Shown here: positions 58,460-64,000 of the stretch, piece after piece
Layout: each line of letters begins with the position of its first letter
How positions within the stretch are numbered: the first letter of the stretch is position 1
DNA from: Bacillus sp. NP157
Lineage (GTDB): Bacteria; Pseudomonadota; Gammaproteobacteria; Xanthomonadales; Rhodanobacteraceae
Assembly: GCA_018889975.1 (NCBI GenBank)
Contig: CP076546.1
Location: 1,116,001-1,180,000, forward strand
Reading direction: 5' to 3'
Length of the DNA: 64,000 nt
Translations under genes and position numbers: made by a program
The notes under the pieces: generated by a model
The model's database searches: none
What the model was told of the DNA's origin: nothing
The model's input: the letters and a program-made list of their open reading frames with translations, nothing else

Positions 58460-59077
58460 TCAGTTGCCTTTCAGCGGTGCGGGGTAGCTGTTCGCCTTCA
58501 GCACCTTCGCCAGGTGGGCGGCATTGCTGGCCAGCGTGGTAATGGTGTCGGCGACCTTTTTCGGCGTCTCCGCCAGGTCCTGGTAATCCGTGTCCGACAT
58601 CGCCTCGCCGACCCAGTACGCGGAGCTACCACCTGGAATGCTGTAGCCAACATCGGCCAGGGCCTGGTAGAGCTCGGCGGTGACGTGGTGGGCGCCGTCC
58701 TCGTTGCCGACCACGGCGACGACGCCGACCTTGTCGAAGGTCGGATAGCGTCCGTCCTTGCCGATGTCGCCAAAGATCGCATCCATCCGCTCCACGACGC
58801 GCTTGGCAACGCTGGACGGCTGGCCCATCCAGATCGGCGTGGCGACGATGAGAATGTCGGCAGCCATCACACGCTGGCGCAGGGCAGGCCACTCGTCGCC
58901 ATCGCCCTCGTCGTGGCTGACGCCGGGCTTGATGTCCAGGTCGACCACGCGCTGGCTATCGCCCTCGACGCCGTGCGTGGCGAGGGCCTGCAGGATCTGG
59001 TCGAGCATCTTCTGCGTGGAGGATGGCTTGGGCGAGCGGGAAAGCGTGCAGTTCAGGCCGAGGGCTTTGAGCGCCAT
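58460..59077 (-). CDS. Flavodoxin-like NAD(P)H-dependent oxidoreductase
   Basis: A 205-residue flavodoxin-fold protein of the NADPH-dependent FMN reductase type. The first strand and FMN loop are LGLNCTLSRSPKPSSTQKML. ADILIVATPIWMGQPSSVAKRVVERMD holds the second FMN loop. VGVVAVVGNEDGAHHVTAEL and the GGSSAYWVGEAMSDTDYQD end complete it. An AGGAG site supports the ATG at 59075-59077. It is monocistronic and converges with the SDR. It probably reduces quinones or flavin. Confidence 0.88.
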   Translation of the reverse strand: MALKALGLNCTLSRSPKPSSTQKMLDQILQALATHGVEGDSQRVVDLDIKPGVSHDEGDGDEWPALRQRVMAADILIVATPIWMGQPSSVAKRVVERMDAIFGDIGKDGRYPTFDKVGVVAVVGNEDGAHHVTAELYQALADVGYSIPGGSSAYWVGEAMSDTDYQDLAETPKKVADTITTLASNAAHLAKVLKANSYPAPLKGN

Positions 59078-59284
59078 GCGATGTCTCCTTCGAAGAAGGA
59101 AGGAGCGTGGCTCGACGGTTGTGCAGCCCGTGCATGGGCTGCGTACGTGCCGTCCATGCATGACCTCGGCGGGATGAATCGTGGCCCAACGCCCCCAACG
59201 TTTCCCTAACGGCCGGTGTGACGAAATCCCCGCGAAAGCGTTAGTCGCTTCACTACCGCCCTGTCCGAGATACCAAGGATCCCC

Positions 59285-59608
59285 ATGCGCCACGCTTTCG
59301 TCGCCACATTGTTACTTTGTACTGCTGCCCTTGCCCTCGGTGGCTGTGCGCCCAAGCCGCGCCTCGAGCGCAACGCGACGGTCGTCGTGGTTAAGCGCGA
59401 TCCGCCCGTGGAAGTCACCGAAGTCGACCCCGGCCCGCGCGAAGGCTGGGTCTGGGCACGCGGCTACTGGGCCTGGAACGGCCACGACTACGATGCCGTG
59501 CGCGGCCACTGGGAGCGCGTGCGGCCCGGTTATCACTACATCCATCCGCACTGGGAAAACCGCAAGGGTCAATGGATCCTGCTGACCGGCACCTGGGTGA
59601 AGGATTGA
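59285..59608 (+). CDS. YXWGXW repeat lipoprotein
   Basis: A 107-residue lipoprotein with signal MRHAFVATLLLCTAALALGG and lipobox ALGGC (cysteine at residue 21). The mature part carries aromatic-rich repeats WVWARGYWAWNG, GHWERVRPGYHYIHPHWE and GQWILLTGTWV, typical of the YXWGXW family. Such proteins sit at the outer membrane; the function is not established. It is followed after 80 bases by tehA. Confidence 0.88.
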   Translation: MRHAFVATLLLCTAALALGGCAPKPRLERNATVVVVKRDPPVEVTEVDPGPREGWVWARGYWAWNGHDYDAVRGHWERVRPGYHYIHPHWENRKGQWILLTGTWVKD

Positions 59609-59688
59609 CGAGCGAAGGTTTCGCCAAGACGGCGTGACCCGCGGGCCGGAGAGTCACTGCACCGGTTTCCGTAGCGCAGGGGCGCGCC

Positions 59689-60678
59689 ATGATCCTCCAT
59701 CGATCGATACCCGCCTCGTTCTTCGGCATGGTCCTGGGCCTGGTCGGCCTGGGCGGGAACTGGCGAGTCGCCAGCCGCCTCTGGGGCGTGCCCCTGGCGA
59801 TCGGCGAGGCCATCATGGCGCTGGCCCTGGTGACCTGGGCCGTGCTGGTCGTCGCTTATGCGCTGAAATGGATCGGCCATCGCAGCGCGGCGATCGAAGA
59901 AGCGTGGCATCCGGTGCAATGTTGTTTCATCGGCCTTGCGCCTTCGAGCACGGCGCTCATGGCAGTGGTCCTCGCGCCGCACGCGCACGCGCTGGCACTA
60001 TGGGCCTTGTGGGTGGGTGGCATCGGGCATGTCTGCTTCAGCGTCTGGCGCGTCGGCCACATGCTGCAGGGCGGACGCGACATCACGACGGCGACGCCGG
60101 TCATTTACCTGCCATCGGTGGCCGGTAACTTCATCAGCGCGATCGCCGCCGGCACACTGGGGTATCCATCGTGGGGACTGTTGTTCTTCGGGGCCGGATT
60201 ATTTTCATGGCTTGCACTCGAATCGGTGATCGTCAATCGCCTGTTCCACGCGCAGGCCTTGCCAGCGGCATTGCGGCCGACGCTGGGCATCCAGCTCGCC
60301 CCGCCGGTGGTGGCCGTCGCGGCGTGGCTGGCGAACACCCAGGGCATGCCCGAGCTGCTGGTGCAGGCGACATGGGGCTATGGACTGCTGCAGCTGTTAC
60401 TCCTTTTGCGCCTGTTGCCTTGGATCCTCGCGCAGCCTTTCGCACCGAGCTACTGGGCGTTTACCTTCGGCCTGACCGCGCTGTCGGGCACGGCACTGCA
60501 GATGCACGAGCGTGGGGTGACGGGCGCCATCACCGACCTGTCGGTGGGCCTGTTCGTGCTGACGAATGTCGTGCTGGCGATCGTCATCGTGGGCACGCTT
60601 GTCCGCGCGGCACAGGGCAAGCTGTTGCCGCCCGGCACGGTGTCCGCGGCGCCGCCCGACCCTGCCGCTGCAAAGTGA
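59689..60678 (+). CDS. tehA: TehA-type dicarboxylate transporter / tellurite-resistance protein (SLAC1 family)
   Basis: A 329-residue inner-membrane channel with ten helices. Family signatures: PASFFGMVLGLVGLGGNWR in helix 1, YLPSVAGNFISAIAAGTLGY, LFFGAGLFSWLALESVIVNRL, RPTLGIQLAPPVVAVAAWL and WGYGLLQLLLLLRLLPWILAQPF. The phenylalanine-gated pore of TehA/SLAC1 passes small anions. No tehB methyltransferase gene follows. The stop overlaps the next GTG start (GTGA). Confidence 0.92.
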   Translation: MILHRSIPASFFGMVLGLVGLGGNWRVASRLWGVPLAIGEAIMALALVTWAVLVVAYALKWIGHRSAAIEEAWHPVQCCFIGLAPSSTALMAVVLAPHAHALALWALWVGGIGHVCFSVWRVGHMLQGGRDITTATPVIYLPSVAGNFISAIAAGTLGYPSWGLLFFGAGLFSWLALESVIVNRLFHAQALPAALRPTLGIQLAPPVVAVAAWLANTQGMPELLVQATWGYGLLQLLLLLRLLPWILAQPFAPSYWAFTFGLTALSGTALQMHERGVTGAITDLSVGLFVLTNVVLAIVIVGTLVRAAQGKLLPPGTVSAAPPDPAAAK

Positions 60679-61355
60679 CGCCTGCCGCGCGGCGCTTCCA
60701 GCGCATCGTCGCTTACGGCGTATTCGCCTGCATCGGCCTGGCACCACATGGCGCGGCACATGCATCGGGCGGCAGCTATGCGGTCGACGATGCGTCCGTG
60801 GTCGGCGCGGGCCAGTGCCAGGTGGAATCGTGGCTGCGCGCATGGTCGAAAGGCAGCGACGGCGTCCACTCGGTGCCCGCGTGCGGCATCGGCCCGCTTG
60901 AGTTCGGCCTCGACCTCGAGACCGGGCAGCGCGTGCGTGGCATCGGTGCGAGCCCCGCGGTGAAGTGGCAGCTGCGCGATGGCGACGACAAAGGCGTTGG
61001 TGTCGCCCTGGTTGCCAACGTGTCGTATTCGAGCGGAAGGCAACGCGATGCACAGTCCTACGTCGCGACGACCTTCGGCCTCGACGATGCACGGCGCTGG
61101 ATGGTCGCGCTCAATGCCGGCACGGATCGCACGCGCGGTGAAACCACCCACGCGCTGTACGGCGTCGGCCTGTCCTACGCGCTGACGCAACGCTGGGCAT
61201 GGCTGGTTGAGCGGCTGTGGACGCATCGAGCCATCGCCGACCAGACCGGCGTGCGCCTCGCCTTCGGTGACTCGTCGCTCGACCTCGTGTTCGGCCGCGA
61301 GCGTTCGTTGCAGCGCTCGCACTGGATCAACATCGGCTGGAATGCATCGTTCTGA
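60675..61355 (+). CDS. Predicted outer-membrane beta-barrel protein, coupled to tehA
   Basis: A 226-residue exported protein starting at GTG 60675, inside the tehA stop. The signal peptide ends around AAHA. The mature part is rich in alternating strands (VGAGQCQVESWLRA, FGLDLETGQRVRG, ALVANVSYSSGRQ, LDLVFGRERSLQRSHWI) and ends in WNASF, an aromatic C-terminus usual for barrel proteins. I recognise no named family. It may be the outer-membrane partner of TehA, by position only. Confidence 0.7.
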   Translation: MTPAARRFQRIVAYGVFACIGLAPHGAAHASGGSYAVDDASVVGAGQCQVESWLRAWSKGSDGVHSVPACGIGPLEFGLDLETGQRVRGIGASPAVKWQLRDGDDKGVGVALVANVSYSSGRQRDAQSYVATTFGLDDARRWMVALNAGTDRTRGETTHALYGVGLSYALTQRWAWLVERLWTHRAIADQTGVRLAFGDSSLDLVFGRERSLQRSHWINIGWNASF

Positions 61356-61896
61356 GCCGTGCGCCACGGGATGCTGCCCCGCAGCACGAAAACCGCATGA
61401 AACGCGACCGTTGACGCCGAATTTACAGTGAGCTATATCTTGCCGAAGTGGCGCGCTTCGCAAGGACGCGCGTCGCTTCCCGCGAATGCATGCATGGGGC
61501 ATGCAAGGCGGCGCACCTCGCGATCGGACCACGGGACCTTATGCGTCACCGCACTCCCAATCCAGCGAACCCGGGTTGCGCCCTCGCGGAGCCGTCGTTC
61601 CCGTTTGTCCAGGCCGACGGCCATCCGATCCTTTCCCGCGCCAAGCTGAGCGCCCTGCGTTCGCGTGGCAAATCGCTTGCCGGCTATTCGCCGCCGCGAC
61701 ACTCCCGCTAGTCCGTTTCCACTGATCGGCTTTTCCTTTTGCCGCATGCCTGGATAAGGCGGCGATCGCAGGTGCGTGTCTGTCGACATGCACCCGCATC
61801 GCGCTGGCACCTCGAAAGTCGCTGGTCAGCATATCCGCAGCATTCGGCGGGGGCCGCGTGCTGTCTGCCAACGACACTTTCGGGGTGGGGTGACTT
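61356..61896. other. 541-bp stretch with at most one small gene; TonB receptor promoter region
   Basis: Apart from a doubtful 56-codon frame at 61541-61711, I see no gene. Bases 61715-61896 are the upstream region of the TonB receptor. They lack a clear intrinsic terminator for the tehA pair or a recognisable regulator site. Confidence 0.4.
61541..61711 (+). CDS. Possible small protein (56 aa)
   Basis: ATG at 61541 opens MRHRTPNPANPGCALAEPSF and a basic end (LSALRSRGKSLAGYSPPRH). Third codon positions are GC-rich in the second half, as in real genes here. The ribosome site is weak and no family is recognised. It may be chance. Confidence 0.3.
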   Translation: MRHRTPNPANPGCALAEPSFPFVQADGHPILSRAKLSALRSRGKSLAGYSPPRHSR

Positions 61897-64000
61897 GTGC
61901 GTAACGATCATGTTCTGACGAAGAAAACACTTGTTCTCGCGGTCTGTACGGCGTTCGGCCTGGTGGCGGCGCCGGCTTTCGGCCAGCAGGCAGCGGCGGC
62001 CGACACGACGGCGGCAGCGACGAATGCGCCGCCGAAAGACAAGGCCGAGAAAGAGAAGGCCGTGCAGATGAAGGCGCTGAGCGTCGTGGCCAACCGCTAC
62101 GAGGCCACCAGCATCCGCATGGATTCGGTCAACACCGTCGACGTGCTGTCGGCGAACGACCTGCAGCACACCGCCGTGCATAACGTGGCCGAAGCACTCG
62201 GCCTGATGTCGGGCGTCAACGTCACCACCACCGGCACCGGCTACTTCGGCGGCATCGATGGCGCCGCGCGCGGCGAGGGCATGTTCGCCTCGGTGCGCGG
62301 CTTGCCCTCCGAGTACAACGTCAACCTGGTCAACGGCAGCAACGTCGCCCAGGGCATGCCGTACAGCCGCAGCGTGCAGCTCAGCCTGCTGCCGCCGTCG
62401 GGCCTGCAGACTATCGTGTTGAACAAGACCTCCACGGCGGACATGGATGGCGATGCCATCGGCGGCACGATCGACTTCAGGACGCCCAGCGCGTTCGATT
62501 TCAAGAAGGATTTCAGCGGCAGCGTCACCGTCAGCGGCCGCAGCGAAAGCCGGGCGCGGGACTACGGTGGCAGCGGCCTGGGCAGTGGCATCGCCGGCGA
62601 GCTGCAGTCGAAGTTCGGCGAGCAGAAGCAGTTCGGCTTCTACGTCAGCGGCTATTACGACTATCGCAACATCGCCAACAGCGAGATCGGCGCCGCCGAA
62701 AGCGCGTCCAACGACGGCTCCTGGGCGTTCCTGCACGCAACGGCCGAGGGCGACAATGCACCGGGCTACGATCCGCAGCACAACCTGACCAGCATCGGCA
62801 CCAACGTCGGCATCGCCTCGGGCTTCGAGCGCCGCTACGGCGGCAACATGTCGTTCGACTGGAACGTCGACCCCACGCTGCATGCCTACGCGAAGGCCTC
62901 CTACGCCTACGCGCTGACCGAACAGAACACCACCTACAACCAGCTGCTGCCGCAGGACCTCACCTACGTGCCGACGGCCACGCCCGGCGTGTACGCACCC
63001 AATATCGGCCGCATCGCCAACCGCTTCTGGTTCGAGACCAACCCCGAGCGCGCGGATCTCGCGACGATCCAGCTGGGTGCCGACAAGACCGCCGGCGGCT
63101 GGACCATCTCGCCGAACGTGTTCTGGAGCATCGGCCGTAACGATCGCCCCGAGCACGTGGAAATCGACGGCCGCGAAGACAAGTATTCGCAGGATAACTT
63201 CGCCTATAACCAGAGCTCACTGCTCAGCTACGGCGGTAGCCACTTCCCCTATCCGGTGCTCACCCCGGCCTTGCTCAACTCAGTGAACAACGTCCAGAAC
63301 ATGTGGGCGAATGACTATGGCGAGGTCACCAAGATCCGCTCGGGACAGAAGCGTGGCGGCGCCAAGCTCGACTTGCGCTACGACTTCGAAGATGGCCCGG
63401 TGCAGAACGTGAAGTTCGGCGTGAAGTACAGCGATAGCTCGCGCAACTTCACCAACCGCGACTGGTCCACCGGCGGGATCAACGATGGCACGACGACGCT
63501 GGACGACCTTGGCATCTTCAAGGGCAATTACAACCAGATCTTCCCGGGCAAGTTCGACTGGACCACGCCCGACGTGAGCCGGGCGGCGGTGGCCGCGCTG
63601 ATCGCGGCGCACGTGCAGCCGTCCGACCTGGATACCTGCAGCCAGCTCGACTACAACAACTTCAATTGCGACACCATGCGTGGCACCGAGGCGGTTTCCG
63701 CGGCCTATGCGATGGCGACGATCCAGGAAGGCCCGTTGGAAATCATCCCCGGCGTGCGCTTCGAGCATACCTCGATCCACAACACGTTCTGGACAACGCC
63801 GCAGGATGCCGACGGCAACGAACTGCCGGGCTACTTCTCGAACAACCGCACGATCTACAACGAACCGCTCGGCAGCCTGTTCATCAACTATCGTCCGGGC
63901 GGCAACGTCGTGTTCCGCGGCTCGATCTGGCAGAGCTACACCCGGCCGGCCTTCGTCCAGCTCGGTGGCGGCTCGCAGATCAGCGTGTCCAACGGTGTCA
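61897..64000 (+). CDS. TonB-dependent receptor (partial, runs off the window)
   Basis: The first 701 residues of an outer-membrane receptor; the barrel continues past base 64000. The start is GTG at 61897 with a G-rich site. A signal peptide (LVLAVCTAFGLVAAPAFG) is followed by a plug domain: TSIRMDSVNTVDVLSANDL, VAEALGLMSGVNV, SVRGLPSEYNVNLVNGSNV and DMDGDAIGGTIDFRTPSAFDF. These are the marks of Xanthomonadales receptors often used for carbohydrates or siderophores. The ligand is unknown. Long minus-strand frames opposite it are shadows. Confidence 0.92.
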   Translation, partial: MRNDHVLTKKTLVLAVCTAFGLVAAPAFGQQAAAADTTAAATNAPPKDKAEKEKAVQMKALSVVANRYEATSIRMDSVNTVDVLSANDLQHTAVHNVAEALGLMSGVNVTTTGTGYFGGIDGAARGEGMFASVRGLPSEYNVNLVNGSNVAQGMPYSRSVQLSLLPPSGLQTIVLNKTSTADMDGDAIGGTIDFRTPSAFDFKKDFSGSVTVSGRSESRARDYGGSGLGSGIAGELQSKFGEQKQFGFYVSGYYDYRNIANSEIGAAESASNDGSWAFLHATAEGDNAPGYDPQHNLTSIGTNVGIASGFERRYGGNMSFDWNVDPTLHAYAKASYAYALTEQNTTYNQLLPQDLTYVPTATPGVYAPNIGRIANRFWFETNPERADLATIQLGADKTAGGWTISPNVFWSIGRNDRPEHVEIDGREDKYSQDNFAYNQSSLLSYGGSHFPYPVLTPALLNSVNNVQNMWANDYGEVTKIRSGQKRGGAKLDLRYDFEDGPVQNVKFGVKYSDSSRNFTNRDWSTGGINDGTTTLDDLGIFKGNYNQIFPGKFDWTTPDVSRAAVAALIAAHVQPSDLDTCSQLDYNNFNCDTMRGTEAVSAAYAMATIQEGPLEIIPGVRFEHTSIHNTFWTTPQDADGNELPGYFSNNRTIYNEPLGSLFINYRPGGNVVFRGSIWQSYTRPAFVQLGGGSQISVSNGV

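Noticed and set aside
61708-63156. 482-codon minus-strand frame opposite the second TonB receptor
   Set aside because: Shadow of the partial receptor starting at 61897.

Overview
The window is a dense, GC-rich stretch of bacterial chromosome. It has strong G/C preference at third codon positions, many 4-base ATGA or GTGA gene overlaps, two large TonB-dependent receptors, RND, MFS and NodT exporters, and a membrane-bound formate dehydrogenase. This mix suggests a gammaproteobacterium of the Xanthomonadales, most like Rhodanobacteraceae such as Luteibacter or Dyella. That placement rests on family content and is not proven. I see no rRNA genes, CRISPR arrays, intact insertion sequences or intact prophage.

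Layout. 1-6.2 kb: a flavin monooxygenase cut by the window edge, a secreted hypothetical protein, a serine hydrolase, an orphan antitoxin-like gene, and a FAD monooxygenase divergent from its TetR repressor with two perfect operators between them. A gene-poor patch with a strong minus-strand terminator follows, then two tandem paralogous membrane proteins. 6.3-17.5 kb: glycogen debranching enzyme glgX, an alpha/beta hydrolase, an SDR, a YihY-type membrane protein, a cation/proton antiporter, an 1149-residue hybrid histidine kinase with three receiver domains, a cysteine-cluster protein and a DUF3574 lipoprotein. 17.5-29.2 kb: regulators paired with exporters (TetR/MFS, LysR/hydrolase/GST, XRE/MFS, and TetR with an RND pump controlled by a shared GTGACC-N12-GGTCAC operator). 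29.2-34.9 kb: a stand-alone ketosynthase, an Oar-type TonB receptor and a cysteine-free DksA-like protein.

34.9-46.2 kb is the most coherent region: a complete selenocysteine module. The operon fdnG-fdxH-fdnI-fdhE-selA-selB-selC runs on the minus strand, with selD converging on selC from the plus strand. fdnG carries an in-frame UGA at codon 198 with a SECIS hairpin directly after it. SelD makes selenophosphate, SelA charges tRNA-Sec (selC) with selenium, and SelB delivers it at the fdnG UGA. FdhE helps mature the enzyme, which FdxH and FdnI link to the quinone pool. The selB reading frame ends inside the selC tRNA gene.

46.5-53.7 kb: a predicted membrane-anchored Mrr-type nuclease preceded by a tiny leader frame, a free-standing Oar-like domain followed by G-runs and a REP-like repeat, an SDR, a gene-free structured stretch with an intrinsic terminator, and an emrA-emrB-nodT-tetR export operon. 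53.7-64 kb: a PAS/GGDEF diguanylate cyclase, a DUF2945 protein, exonuclease III, a small hydrophilic protein with an SDR, an NAD(P)H-dependent oxidoreductase, a YXWGXW lipoprotein, tehA with a predicted outer-membrane protein, and the first part of a second TonB receptor that runs off the window.

The best leads are the selB/selC overlap, the candidate structured RNA or attenuator before the emr operon, the shared RND/TetR operator, the membrane-anchored Mrr protein, and the G-run arrays beside REP-like repeats.
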